Shown: positions 41,624-51,753, counted from the first letter of the stretch. The stretch: 64,000 nucleotides of DNA from Pseudomonas sp. PICF141 (GCF_002286815.1 NZ_MUNM01000055.1:151735-215734); one strand, 5' to 3'. Notes: a model not told the origin generated them from the letters alone. Program-made: numbers and translations.

Positions 41624-42028
41624 ATGGAACAGCATTCCAGCGCCTTGAAGGTCATGGTGATCGATGATTCGAAAACGATTCGTCGCACCGCCGAAACGCT
41701 GTTGAAAAATGTGGGCTGTGAAGTCATCACCGCAATCGATGGTTTCGATGCCCTGGCCAAGATTGCCGACAATCACCCCGGTATCATCTTTGTCGACATC
41801 ATGATGCCCCGTCTGGATGGTTATCAGACCTGCGCTTTAATCAAGAACAACAGTGCGTTCAAGTCCACGCCAGTGATTATGCTGTCGTCCAGGGACGGGT
41901 TGTTCGACAAGGCCAAGGGACGGATTGTCGGTTCCGACCAGTTTTTGACCAAGCCTTTCAGCAAGGAAGAACTGCTGAACGCGATTCAGGCCCATGTTCC
42001 GGGCTTCACCGCCGTTTCGCCGCAGTAA
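41624..42028 (+). CDS. pilG: Twitching motility response regulator PilG
   Basis: A 134-residue single-domain receiver. Its acidic pocket is in MVIDDSKTIRRTAE, the phospho-acceptor Asp in IIFVDIMMPRLDG, and the Lys in FLTKPFSK. In P. aeruginosa PilG stimulates pilus extension through PilB and cyclic AMP. It opens the pilG-pilH-pilI-pilJ-chpA-chpC operon. The ATG at 41624 is the family start. Confidence 0.96.
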   Translation: MEQHSSALKVMVIDDSKTIRRTAETLLKNVGCEVITAIDGFDALAKIADNHPGIIFVDIMMPRLDGYQTCALIKNNSAFKSTPVIMLSSRDGLFDKAKGRIVGSDQFLTKPFSKEELLNAIQAHVPGFTAVSPQ

Positions 42029-42086
42029 GACACGCACAGTGATGCTCGGCCATGGGGCCTGGTGTCGACAAGAAATGGGGAAGACC

Positions 42087-42452
42087 ATGGCACGTATTCT
42101 GATCGTCGATGACTCGCCGACCGAAATGTACAAACTGACCGGCATGCTCGAAAAGCACGGTCATGAAGTGTTGAAAGCTGAAAACGGCGCCGACGGCGTG
42201 GCCCTGGCCCGCCAGGAAAAACCCGACGCAGTGCTGATGGACATCGTCATGCCCGGCCTTAACGGTTTCCAGGCGACTCGTCAGCTGACCAAAGACCCGG
42301 AAACCGGGCACATTCCAGTGATCATCATCACCACCAAGGATCAGGAAACCGATAAAGTCTGGGGCACGCGCCAGGGCGCCAGGGACTATCTGACCAAACC
42401 GGTCGACGAAGACACCCTGATCAAGACCCTGAATAACGTGCTGGCCGGTTGA
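42087..42452 (+). CDS. pilH: Twitching motility response regulator PilH
   Basis: A 121-residue single-domain receiver. The acidic pocket is LIVDDSPTEMYKL, the phospho-acceptor Asp lies in AVLMDIVMPGLNG near 52, and the Lys in YLTKPVDE. PilH opposes PilG and probably acts as a phosphate sink for ChpA. A GGGGAAGACC site precedes the ATG at 42087. Confidence 0.97.
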   Translation: MARILIVDDSPTEMYKLTGMLEKHGHEVLKAENGADGVALARQEKPDAVLMDIVMPGLNGFQATRQLTKDPETGHIPVIIITTKDQETDKVWGTRQGARDYLTKPVDEDTLIKTLNNVLAG

Positions 42453-42462
42453 TCGTTCGGCC

Positions 42463-43026
42463 ATGACCGAGTCGCTGACGGCTTTCGAACTGCTGCTGCA
42501 GATAGACCAGCGCTGTCGTCTGCTGGCGGCGGACTTGCCGTCCCAGCCGACCCGACAGGACCGCTGGAGCGGCATCGGCTTTCGTTTGGGTGAGCATTGG
42601 TACGTCGCACCCATGCGTGAAGTCAGCGAAGTCCTGCACGAACCGCGTGTTACCCAATTGCCGGGGGTCAAGCCCTGGGTCAAGGGCGTGGCGAACCTGC
42701 GGGGGCGCCTGCTGCCGATCATGGATTTGCATGGCTTTTTTTATGGCTACGAGCCCGGCCATGAACGGCCTTTGCGCAAGCAACGGCGAATATTGGTGGT
42801 GGAACACAACGACGTGTTTGCAGGGCTGATGGTCGATGAGGTCTTCGGCTTGCAGCACTTTGCCCAGGACAGCCTGGAACCGGCAGATACCTTGAACGGC
42901 GCGATTGCACCGTTCATCCAGGGCCGGTTTGAGCGTGAGCAGAATTGGCAGGTTTTCAGCCCGTTTGCGTTGGCGCAGTCGCAGAGCTTCATGAACGTAG
43001 CGCGGGGCGACGCTGCAATCCTGTAG
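42463..43026 (+). CDS. pilI: CheW-like adaptor PilI
   Basis: A 187-residue CheW-domain protein that links the PilJ receptor to the ChpA kinase. The core is GFRLGEHWYVAPMREVSEVLHEP...LPGVKPWVKGVANLRGRLLPIMDLHGF. It starts 10 bases after pilH. Its TAG stop is the TAG of TGTAGGAGC at the edge of a palindromic repeat. Confidence 0.94.
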   Translation: MTESLTAFELLLQIDQRCRLLAADLPSQPTRQDRWSGIGFRLGEHWYVAPMREVSEVLHEPRVTQLPGVKPWVKGVANLRGRLLPIMDLHGFFYGYEPGHERPLRKQRRILVVEHNDVFAGLMVDEVFGLQHFAQDSLEPADTLNGAIAPFIQGRFEREQNWQVFSPFALAQSQSFMNVARGDAAIL

Positions 43027-43111
43027 GAGCGAGGCTTGCCCGCGAAGAATGATAACGCGGTGTTCCTGCGGGACCGCAGCGCCTGCTTCGCGGGCAAGCC
43101 TCGCTCCTACA
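43022..43111. repeat. Palindromic repeat, TGTAGGAGCGAGGCTTGCCCGCGAAG type
   Basis: Perfect 26-base inverted arms separated by 38 bases, inside the pil operon between pilI and pilJ. The left arm supplies the pilI stop. Being within an operon, it may set differential expression of the genes on either side. Confidence 0.9.
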
Positions 43112-43149
43112 AGGGCATTGGGTGAATTAAGCAGGGCAGGCGAGAACCG

Positions 43150-45198
43150 ATGATAAAAGCAAAGACAGACAAGCCAGAAGGGTCGCGCAGCCGGGCGCAG
43201 ATCATTGCGCTGTTCATCGCATTGATCGTCTTCATCATGCTGCTGTTCGCCAACTTCGCGTACCTCAACACCCAGGCGAATTATGACAAGCAGTACATTG
43301 GCCACGCCGGTGAGTTGCGCGTGCTGTCCCAACGCATCGCCAAGAACGCCACCGAAGCCGCCGCCGGCAAGGCCGCGGCGTTCAAGTTGCTCAGCGATGC
43401 ACGCAATGACTTCGCCCAGCGTTGGGGCTACCTGAAAAAAGGCGATCCCTCCACCGGCCTGCCGCCGGCACCGTCCACCGTGCGCCCGGAAATGCGCGCC
43501 GTGCAGCTGGATTGGGAGCGTCTGCTGAAAAATACCGACGCCATCCTCTCCAGCGAGCAGACCGTGTTGTCCTTGCATCAAGTCGCCGCGACCCTGGCCG
43601 AAACCGTGCCGCAGTTGCAGGTCGAATATGAAAAAGTCGTCGAAACCCTCTTGCAACGTGGTGCCCCCGCCACTCAGGTGGCGGTGGCCCAGCGTCAGAC
43701 GCTGCTGGCCGAGCGGATTCTTGGTGCGGTGAACACCGTGCTGTCGGGCGATGAAAATTCGCAGCAGGCGGCCGACGCTTTCGGTCGCGACGCGGCGCGT
43801 TTCGGCCTGGTGCTCAACGGCATGCTTCAAGGCAACGCGGCGCTGAAAATCAGCCAGGTCGAAGACCGCGACGCGCGCGCCCGGTTGACCGAGATTTCCG
43901 AGCTGTTCGAATTCGTATCCGGTTCGGTGGATGAAATCCTCGAAACGTCGCCGCAACTGTTCAAGGTCCGTGAATCGGCCACCAACATTTTTACCCTGTC
44001 GCAAACCCTGCTCGATGAGGCTTCGCAACTGGCCAGCCGTTTCGAAAACCTCGCTGGCGGGCGCAACACCGGCACGATCGGTGGTTATGTACTGGCCTTG
44101 CTGGCGCTGATGTCGATCATCCTCATCGGCCTGGTGATGGTGCGTGAAACCAACCGTCAACTGCGTGAAACCGCCGAAAAGAACGAGCGCAACCAGAACG
44201 CGATCATGCGTTTGCTGGACGAAATCGAAGACCTTGCCGACGGCGACCTGACCGTGACCGCCTCGGTGACCGAGGACTTCACCGGGACCATCGCGGATTC
44301 GATCAACTATTCCGTCGACCAATTGCGCGATTTGGTGGCGACCATCAACCTCACCGCCGGGCAGGTCGCCGCCGCCGTGCAGGAAACCCAGGCCACCGCC
44401 ATGCACCTGGCCCAGGCCTCGGAGCATCAGGCGCAGCAGATTTGCGAAGCCTCCACGGCCATCAATGACATGGCCCGGTCCATCGATCAGGTCTCGGCCA
44501 ACGCCGCCGAATCCTCTGCGGTGGCCGAACGCTCGGTGGAAATCGCCAACAAGGGCAACGAAGTGGTGCACAACACCATTCATGGCATGGACAATATTCG
44601 CGAGCAGATCCAGGACACCGCCAAGCGCATCAAGCGGTTGGGTGAGTCCTCTCAGGAAATCGGCGACATTGTCAGCCTGATCGATGACATTGCCGATCAG
44701 ACCAACATCCTCGCCCTCAACGCGGCGATTCAGGCCTCCATGGCTGGCGATGCCGGGCGCGGTTTTGCGGTGGTAGCCGATGAAGTCCAGCGTCTGGCCG
44801 AGCGTTCGTCCGCGGCGACCCGGCAGATCGAAACGCTGGTGCGGGCGATTCAGGCCGACACCAACGAAGCGGTGATTTCCATGGAGCAGACCACCACCGA
44901 AGTAGTGCGCGGCGCACGTCTGGCGCAGGATGCCGGGGTGGCCCTGGAAGAAATCGAAGGTGTATCGAAGATCCTTGCGGCATTGATCCAGAGTATTTCC
45001 AATGCCGCGCAGCAACAGACTTCGTCCGCCGGCCAGATTTCCCTGACGATGAACGTGATCCAGCAGATCACTACGCAGACCTCGTCCGGCTCCACCGCCA
45101 CCGCCGAGAGCATTGGCAACCTGGCGAAGATGGCCAGCCAGCTGCGACGTTCGGTGTCCGGTTTCACCTTGCCGGCCAAGTCTGCGGACAACGCTTGA
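43150..45198 (+). CDS. pilJ: Type IV pilus chemoreceptor PilJ
   Basis: A 682-residue methyl-accepting protein with a membrane segment near 19-40 (IIALFIALIVFIMLLFANFAY), a periplasmic helical PilJ sensor domain with two repeats, a second membrane segment near 312-333, a HAMP-like linker, and the MCP signalling tip DIADQTNILALNAAIQASMAG near 513. In P. aeruginosa it senses surface contact or pilus tension. No pilK methyltransferase follows, so receptor methylation, if any, must be done by another enzyme. Confidence 0.95.
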   Translation: MIKAKTDKPEGSRSRAQIIALFIALIVFIMLLFANFAYLNTQANYDKQYIGHAGELRVLSQRIAKNATEAAAGKAAAFKLLSDARNDFAQRWGYLKKGDPSTGLPPAPSTVRPEMRAVQLDWERLLKNTDAILSSEQTVLSLHQVAATLAETVPQLQVEYEKVVETLLQRGAPATQVAVAQRQTLLAERILGAVNTVLSGDENSQQAADAFGRDAARFGLVLNGMLQGNAALKISQVEDRDARARLTEISELFEFVSGSVDEILETSPQLFKVRESATNIFTLSQTLLDEASQLASRFENLAGGRNTGTIGGYVLALLALMSIILIGLVMVRETNRQLRETAEKNERNQNAIMRLLDEIEDLADGDLTVTASVTEDFTGTIADSINYSVDQLRDLVATINLTAGQVAAAVQETQATAMHLAQASEHQAQQICEASTAINDMARSIDQVSANAAESSAVAERSVEIANKGNEVVHNTIHGMDNIREQIQDTAKRIKRLGESSQEIGDIVSLIDDIADQTNILALNAAIQASMAGDAGRGFAVVADEVQRLAERSSAATRQIETLVRAIQADTNEAVISMEQTTTEVVRGARLAQDAGVALEEIEGVSKILAALIQSISNAAQQQTSSAGQISLTMNVIQQITTQTSSGSTATAESIGNLAKMASQLRRSVSGFTLPAKSADNA

Positions 45199-45235
45199 AC
45201 CGCCTCTGGGCGGATGCATCTTGATTGGAGTGGTT

Positions 45236-48200
45236 ATGGGTGATCGGCACGACTATGTGGCCCTTGAGTGGGTCAAAGGCGAGATTGCCGAAACGCTGAA
45301 GCAGGCTCATCAGGCAATCGAAACCCTGATCGACGACCCGCAGGCGACGCAGGCGCTGAGCGAGTGTCTGGCCTGTGTCCATCAGGTTCACGGTAGTTTG
45401 CAGATGGTCGAATTCTACGGCGCGGCCCTGCTCGCCGAAGAAATCGAGCAGTTGACCGGCGCCGTGCAGCAGAACCGCGTCAGCCATCGTGACGAGGCGA
45501 TCCATCTGTTGTTGCATGCCCTGGGGCAATTGCCGACGTACCTGGACCGGGTGCAGGGTGCCCGTCGCGATTCGCCTCTGGTCGTGTTGCCGTTGATCAA
45601 TGATCTGCGCAGTGCCCGTGGCGAAAGCCTGTTGTCGGAAACCAGCCTGTTCAACCCGCAACTGCCACAGCTGGCGCCCCTGAGCCAGGAAGCCCTGGCG
45701 CTGCTGGAACCGGCCGATTTGCCGAATGTGCTGCGCAAATTGCGGCAGATGCTGCAGATGGCCCTGGTCGGTTTGTTGCGCGAACAGGATGACGAAACCC
45801 ACTTCGGTTATCTGGCCCGGGTGTTTGCGCGCCTCGAAGCGCTGTGCGCCAATGCGCCGCTGAGCCCATTGTGGCAAGTCGCTTCGGCGCTGGTCGAGGG
45901 CATGCGCAATGGCTCGATCGCCAATAGCCCGGCGTTGCGCAGCCTGTTCAAGGACACCGATAAAGAGCTCAAGCGTCTGCTCGAACACGGCATGCCTGAT
46001 ATCAATCAACCGGCACCGCCGCAGCTGCTCAAGAGTTTGTTGTTCTATATTGCCAAGGCCGAACACCCCACCGGGCAGATGCTGACCATGAAAGATCGCT
46101 ACTCACTTGACGACGCGCTACCCGACGGCGCGATGGTCGATGAAGAACGGGCACGGCTGGCCGGCCCTGACCGCGACGCCATGCGCTCGGTATTGTCGGC
46201 GCTGTGCGAAGAGCTGGTGCGGGTCAAGGAGCGCCTGGACTTGTTCGTGCGCAGCGACCGCCAGCACGCCTCGGACCTCGAAAGCCTGCTGGCGCCACTG
46301 CGACAAATCGCCGACACCCTGGCGGTACTCGGTTTCGGCCAGCCACGCAAGGTCATCATCGATCAACTGGCGGTGGTGCTGAGCCTTGCCCAAGGCCAGC
46401 GTGAACCCAACGACGCGACCCTCATGGACGTCGCCGGGGCTTTGCTCTACGTCGAAGCGACCCTGGCCGGCATGGTCGGCACCGTGGAGCCGCAAAGCCA
46501 GGAAGACAGCCGTCTGCCGACCACCGACCTGACACAGATCCACCAGATCGTGATCAAGGAAGCGCGCATTTGCCTGCAACAGGCCAAGGACATGATCGTC
46601 GACTACATCGACGCCGACTGGGACCGCCAGCATTTGCAACCCTTGCCGGCGTTGCTGACCCAGGTGCGCGGTGCGTTGGCGATGATTCCGCTGGCCCGCG
46701 CGGCGAGCCTGGTCGAAACCTGCAACGGCTTTATTCGCGAGCATCTGCTGGTGGACCCGGGCCAACCCGGCTGGCAGCAACTGGACAGCCTGGCTGACGT
46801 CATCACCGGCATCGAGTATTACCTGGAGCGCCTCAGCGATGACCCCGAAGCGCCGGGGGAACACCTGCTCGATGTTGCGGAAAAAGGTCTGGCCTCACTC
46901 GGTTTCTTCCCCATTGAACAGCAGGTGCCGATGCTCAAGGATGTGCTCAGCCCCAGTGAAGCGCGGGTCATGCAGGACATACAGGAACTCGACGACCCCG
47001 AAACCGTTCAGTCTCTGGCCGATGTACTGGCCAGCCCGCTCTCGTCCGTCAACCCGCCAGCCCTGACCACGCCGGGTAGCCTGTTACCGCCGCCCGCCGG
47101 TGAAGAACCGGTGGACGATGACCTGCGGGACGTGTTCCTCGAAGAGACGGACGAGGTGCTGGAAATCCTCGAAGAGTATTTGCCACGCTGGTCGGCCAGC
47201 CCCGACAGCACATCGGTCTTGAGTGAATTGCGTCGTGCCTTCCACACCCTCAAAGGCAGTGGCCGGATGGTCCGCGCGCTGGTACTCGGTGAGTTGGCCT
47301 GGGCGGTGGAAAACCTGCTCAATCGCGTACTGGAACACAGCGTTGCGCCAGGGCCTGCGGTGCAGCAACTGGTGGGCGATGCGCTGAAGCTGTTGCCGGA
47401 ACTGGTGGCCGAGTTTGCCGCCAATGCCCAGCGCCAGCGCAGCGATGTCGATCAGTTGGCCGCCCGCGCCCATGCCCTCGCCAAGGGTGACAAGCCGGTG
47501 TCCGATGAGAACGTGCAGGACGTCACGGGACTCGACCCACTGTTGCTGGAGATCTTCCGCAACGAAGCCGAAACCCATTTGAGCAGCCTCAATCGCTTCC
47601 TTGACCAAGCCGCCGAGCATGTACCGCTTCAGGCCAGCGACGAGTTGCAGCGGGCGTTGCACACGCTCAAAGGCAGCGCCTCGATGGCCGGTGTACTGCC
47701 GATCGCCGAGCTGGCGGCGCCCTTGGATCAACTGGCCCGGGAATACAAAGCCCACCGAATAGCCTTTGATCTGGACGAAGTCGAATTGCTGCTGGAAGCC
47801 GAAGGGTTATTCCGGCTTGGGCTGCGACAGCTCAAGAGCGATCCGCTGGCCGAAATCCCCGACGCTCGCTCACTGGTCGAGCGAACCCAGGCATTGCTGG
47901 CCGAGCGTCTGCAAAGCCTGTTGAGCGCGCCCAATACGAAGCTGCGGATCAAGCGCGATCCGCAACTGATCAACAACTTCCTCGCCCAGGGCATGGACAT
48001 CCTGCTGGACGCCGAAAGCCTGTTGCAGCGCTGGCAGCAACATCCCGGCGAGCGACAGGAACTCAGCGCGCTACTGGACGAACTGACCACCCTGGGCGAA
48101 GGCGCGCACCTGGCCGATCTGCATCCGGTGGATGAGCTCTGCGAAGCCTTGCTCGACCTGTATGGCGCGGTGGAAGAAAGCAGCCTGGCGGTCAGCGACA

Positions 48201-51139
48201 GGTTTTTCCACGAAGCGCAAAGCGCCCATGAAGCGCTGATCAACATGCTCGACGAACTGGCCGCCGGCCAGGAAGTCACGGCGCAACCGCAGCGGGTGCG
48301 TGCCCTGCGCGGCTTACTCGATGAGAGTCTCGATCCATCCTCCATGGGCCTGATCCGCAGTGACGGCAGTCGCACCTTGAGCATCCGCGAACTGGGCAGC
48401 GTCACCGCCGAGCTGGAGCAGAGCACGACACAGGTGGAGCTGGACGACGAAATCGTTTCGATCTTCCTTGAAGAGGCGGTGGATATTCTCGAGAACGCCG
48501 GTCAGGTTTTGCAGCGCTGGCTGAATGAACCGGACAACGCCGCGCCGCTGTCGTCCTTGCAGCGCGATCTGCATACCCTCAAGGGCGGTGCGCGAATGGC
48601 CGAGGTCGAGCCGGTCGGCGATCTGGCCCATGAACTGGAAAACCTTTACGAAGGCCTGGTGGACCGCCGTTACAGCCACAGCGAAGCGCTGGTGCCATTG
48701 CTGCTACAGAGCCATGACCGACTGGCCCTGTTCCTTGATCAGTTGCAGCACAACCGTCCGTTGGGTGATCCGGGTGAGTTGATCGCGGCCATTCGTGAAT
48801 TCCGCCAGGGCAATGCCGGCAGCGCCGAGATGATCGAGCCAGCGGTCAGCAATGACTCCACGGGCCATGACCCCGAGCTTCTGGAGATCTTCCTCGAGGA
48901 AGGTTTCGACATCATTGAAAACTCCGGCGCGGCCCTGTTGCGCTGGCAGGCCGAGCCGTCGAATCGCCAGGAAGTGGAAACCCTGTTGCGCGATCTGCAC
49001 ACCCTCAAGGGTGGCGCACGAATGGTTGAAATCGCGCCGATTGGCGACCTGGCCCACGAACTGGAATTTCTCTACGAAGGCTTGTCGGCAGGCGTGCTGC
49101 AACCCACCGCCGAGCTGTTCTCGCTGTTGCAACGCAGCCATGACCGACTGGCGCAGATGCTCGACGCCACCCGCGCCAGTCAGCCATTGCCGCCGGCCGA
49201 TCGGCTGATCGATGCGATCAAGAATTTCAGCCATCCGGCAGCGCCCCAAACATTGGCCCCCGTGTCCCTGCCCATAGCGCCCAAGACCGAGCCAACCGCG
49301 CTGCAACCGGAAGGCACCGACACGGTCAAGGTCTCGGCGGAGTTGCTCGACGACCTGGTTAACTTGGCCGGGGAAACTTCAATCTTTCGCGGGCGCATCG
49401 AGCAACAGGTCAACGATGCACGGGTGGCGTTGAGCGAGATGGAAACCACCATCGAGCGCATGCGCGACCAGTTGCGCCGCCTCGATACCGAAACCCAGGG
49501 GCGGATTCTCAGCCGTCAGCAAGTCGAAGCCGAGCGCCTGGGTTACGAAGAGTTCGATCCACTGGAGATGGACCGTCACTCGCAGCTGCAACAGCTGTCG
49601 CGAGCGCTGTTCGAATCCGCCTCCGACCTGCTCGACCTCAAGGAAACCCTTGAGCGGCGCAATCACGACGCGGAAAACCTGCTGCAACAGCAGGGCCGCA
49701 TCAACACCGAATTGCAGGAAGGCCTGATGCGCACGCGCATGGTGCCGTTCGAGCGGATGCTGCCGCGTTTGAAACGCATCGTGCGGCAGGTCGCCAGCGA
49801 ATTGGGCAAGGACGTGGACTTCGTCGTTGGCAACGCCGAAGGCGAGATGGACCGCAACGTTCTTGAACGCATGGCCGCGCCGCTGGAACACATGCTGCGC
49901 AACGCCGTCGACCATGGGCTGGAATCGGCCGAGGTGCGAATCGCGGCGGGTAAACCGGCCCAAGGCAAGATCACCCTGGATTTGTCCCGAGAGGGTGGCG
50001 ACATCATTTTCGACATCCGCGACGACGGTGCCGGTGTGCCGCTGGATGCTGTGCGGCGCAAAGCGATCAAGCGCGGATTGCTCGACCCGGACAGCGACAT
50101 CAGCGACCGCGACGTGCTGCAATTCATCCTGCAACCGGGGTTCTCCACCGCCGAAAAAATCACCCAGATCTCCGGGCGTGGCGTGGGCATGGACGTGGTT
50201 CACGAAGAAGTCCGGCAGCTCGGTGGCAGCATGAGCATCGACTCTGTGCCGGGGCAGGGCGTGCATTTCCGGATTCGTCTGCCATTCACCGTGTCGGTCA
50301 ACCGTGCGCTGATGGTGCACTGTGGGGAGGATCAATACGCAATCCCGCTGAACACCATCGACGGCATCGTGCGGGTACTGCCCAGCGAACTCGAAGGGCA
50401 TTACCGGCTCGATCCGCCGACCTATGAATACGCCGGGCAACGTTATGAGTTGTGCTATCTCGGTGAATTGCTGAAAACCAGCTCCCGTCCGAAACTGCTG
50501 GGCCAGAGCCTGCCGTTACCCGTGTTGCTGGTGCAATGCAATGAACGGCACGTCGCGGTGCAAGTGGATGCCATGGCCGGCACCCGGGAAATCGTGGTCA
50601 AAAGCCTTGGCCCGCAGTTCGCTGCGGTGCAGGGTTTGTCTGGCGCGACGATTTTGGGCGATGGCCGGGTGGTGCTGATTCTCGACTTGCTGGCGCCGAT
50701 CCGCGCCATGCAAGCGCGAATGCCGCAACAACCGGTGACGCCGGACGTAGAGCCTGACTCGCAACGGCCGTTGCTGGTGCTGGTGGTCGATGATTCGGTC
50801 ACTGTGCGCAAGGTCACCAGCCGTTTGCTGGAACGCCACGGCATGAACGTGCTGACGGCCAAGGACGGTGTCGACGCCATGTTGCTGCTGGAAGAACACA
50901 GGCCCGACCTGATGCTGCTGGACATCGAAATGCCGCGCATGGACGGCTTCGAAGTGGCGACCCAGGTACGCGCCGACGAACGCTTGCGGCATCTGCCCAT
51001 CATCATGATCACCTCCCGCACCGGCCAGAAACACCGCGACCGCGCCATGGCCATCGGGGTCAACGACTACCTCGGCAAGCCGTATCAGGAATCGGTGCTG
51101 CTCGACAGCATCGCCCGGTGGAGCAAAACCCATGCATGA
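45236..51139 (+). CDS. chpA: Chemosensory hybrid histidine kinase ChpA
   Basis: A 1967-residue CheA-like kinase. Four phosphotransfer domains with the full HTLKG motif are centred on H670, H809, H1113 and H1255; further helical segments in the first 600 residues and near 950-1050 look like degenerate phosphotransfer domains. Then come the dimerisation and ATPase domains (N-box HMLRNAVDHGLE with N1556; GRGVGMDVV), a CheW-like domain (about 1680-1820) and a receiver (D1852-D1853, phospho-Asp D1896, LGKPY). The P. aeruginosa protein is about 2470 residues with eight such domains, so this one is shorter at the N-terminus. It phosphorylates PilG and PilH. The start at 45236 follows TTGGAG. Confidence 0.95.
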   Translation: MGDRHDYVALEWVKGEIAETLKQAHQAIETLIDDPQATQALSECLACVHQVHGSLQMVEFYGAALLAEEIEQLTGAVQQNRVSHRDEAIHLLLHALGQLPTYLDRVQGARRDSPLVVLPLINDLRSARGESLLSETSLFNPQLPQLAPLSQEALALLEPADLPNVLRKLRQMLQMALVGLLREQDDETHFGYLARVFARLEALCANAPLSPLWQVASALVEGMRNGSIANSPALRSLFKDTDKELKRLLEHGMPDINQPAPPQLLKSLLFYIAKAEHPTGQMLTMKDRYSLDDALPDGAMVDEERARLAGPDRDAMRSVLSALCEELVRVKERLDLFVRSDRQHASDLESLLAPLRQIADTLAVLGFGQPRKVIIDQLAVVLSLAQGQREPNDATLMDVAGALLYVEATLAGMVGTVEPQSQEDSRLPTTDLTQIHQIVIKEARICLQQAKDMIVDYIDADWDRQHLQPLPALLTQVRGALAMIPLARAASLVETCNGFIREHLLVDPGQPGWQQLDSLADVITGIEYYLERLSDDPEAPGEHLLDVAEKGLASLGFFPIEQQVPMLKDVLSPSEARVMQDIQELDDPETVQSLADVLASPLSSVNPPALTTPGSLLPPPAGEEPVDDDLRDVFLEETDEVLEILEEYLPRWSASPDSTSVLSELRRAFHTLKGSGRMVRALVLGELAWAVENLLNRVLEHSVAPGPAVQQLVGDALKLLPELVAEFAANAQRQRSDVDQLAARAHALAKGDKPVSDENVQDVTGLDPLLLEIFRNEAETHLSSLNRFLDQAAEHVPLQASDELQRALHTLKGSASMAGVLPIAELAAPLDQLAREYKAHRIAFDLDEVELLLEAEGLFRLGLRQLKSDPLAEIPDARSLVERTQALLAERLQSLLSAPNTKLRIKRDPQLINNFLAQGMDILLDAESLLQRWQQHPGERQELSALLDELTTLGEGAHLADLHPVDELCEALLDLYGAVEESSLAVSDRFFHEAQSAHEALINMLDELAAGQEVTAQPQRVRALRGLLDESLDPSSMGLIRSDGSRTLSIRELGSVTAELEQSTTQVELDDEIVSIFLEEAVDILENAGQVLQRWLNEPDNAAPLSSLQRDLHTLKGGARMAEVEPVGDLAHELENLYEGLVDRRYSHSEALVPLLLQSHDRLALFLDQLQHNRPLGDPGELIAAIREFRQGNAGSAEMIEPAVSNDSTGHDPELLEIFLEEGFDIIENSGAALLRWQAEPSNRQEVETLLRDLHTLKGGARMVEIAPIGDLAHELEFLYEGLSAGVLQPTAELFSLLQRSHDRLAQMLDATRASQPLPPADRLIDAIKNFSHPAAPQTLAPVSLPIAPKTEPTALQPEGTDTVKVSAELLDDLVNLAGETSIFRGRIEQQVNDARVALSEMETTIERMRDQLRRLDTETQGRILSRQQVEAERLGYEEFDPLEMDRHSQLQQLSRALFESASDLLDLKETLERRNHDAENLLQQQGRINTELQEGLMRTRMVPFERMLPRLKRIVRQVASELGKDVDFVVGNAEGEMDRNVLERMAAPLEHMLRNAVDHGLESAEVRIAAGKPAQGKITLDLSREGGDIIFDIRDDGAGVPLDAVRRKAIKRGLLDPDSDISDRDVLQFILQPGFSTAEKITQISGRGVGMDVVHEEVRQLGGSMSIDSVPGQGVHFRIRLPFTVSVNRALMVHCGEDQYAIPLNTIDGIVRVLPSELEGHYRLDPPTYEYAGQRYELCYLGELLKTSSRPKLLGQSLPLPVLLVQCNERHVAVQVDAMAGTREIVVKSLGPQFAAVQGLSGATILGDGRVVLILDLLAPIRAMQARMPQQPVTPDVEPDSQRPLLVLVVDDSVTVRKVTSRLLERHGMNVLTAKDGVDAMLLLEEHRPDLMLLDIEMPRMDGFEVATQVRADERLRHLPIIMITSRTGQKHRDRAMAIGVNDYLGKPYQESVLLDSIARWSKTHA

Positions 51140-51587
51140 ACACCGCTCCAGCAACCTCACAGGGCTTTTATTGCCCTTGGCTGATCGCAACCTCATCCTG
51201 CCCAACGTTGCTGTCGCCGAGCTCATTGATTACCAGTCCGGCACCTTCGACCTCGACACACCGCCTTGGTATCTGGGGCGGGTGACGTGGCGGGAGCGGC
51301 AAATTCCATTACTCAGTTTCGAGTCGGCGTGTGGCAACAAAGTGGTGATCGGTGAGCGAGCACGGATTGTCATCCTCAACGCCCTCGGCGGGCGGCCTGA
51401 GCTGAAGTTCATTGCGTTGCTGGTGCAGGGGATTCCGCGGTCTTACAAGCTCGACAGTCAGTTGAGTTATGTCGATGTGCCGTTGTGCGCGCTGGAGCAG
51501 GCGGCGGTGCAGGTGGGTGAGCAAGTGGCCAAGGTGCCGGATTTGTTGGCGTTGGAAGAGTTGCTTGTAAGTGCCGGTCTGGTCTGA
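51132..51587 (+). CDS. chpC: CheW-like adaptor ChpC
   Basis: A 151-residue CheW-domain protein (LTGLLLPLADRNLILPNVAVAEL... with WYLGRVTWRERQIPLLSFE). It overlaps the chpA stop by 8 bases and is therefore coupled to it. ChpC is a second adaptor of the Pil-Chp system for particular inputs in P. aeruginosa. The intervening chpB (methylesterase) of P. aeruginosa is missing. Confidence 0.9.
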   Translation: MHEHRSSNLTGLLLPLADRNLILPNVAVAELIDYQSGTFDLDTPPWYLGRVTWRERQIPLLSFESACGNKVVIGERARIVILNALGGRPELKFIALLVQGIPRSYKLDSQLSYVDVPLCALEQAAVQVGEQVAKVPDLLALEELLVSAGLV

Positions 51588-51623
51588 CCGAATCCTGTTT
51601 GGACCGAGGACATGGTGAACACT

Positions 51624-51753
51624 GTGGCGAGGGGGCTTGCCCCCGTTCGGCTGCGCAGCAGTCGTAAACCATTGTCCTCGGTTTACCTGATACAGCTCGG
51701 TTGCAGGTTTTGGGGTTGCTTCGCAACCCAACGGGGGCAAGCCCCCTCGCCAC
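51624..51753. repeat. ~130-bp palindromic intergenic repeat, copy 4
   Basis: Same family as 4270. The centre here (GTCGTAAACCATTGTCCTCGG...TGATACAGCTCGGTTGCAGG) is nearly the same as that of copy 5 at 52507, so these two are close relatives. Confidence 0.9.

Noticed and set aside
42421..45219. 932-codon minus-strand frame opposite pilI and pilJ
   Set aside because: A long antisense shadow of GC-rich coding DNA; it covers pilI, pilJ and a palindromic repeat and has no protein family features.
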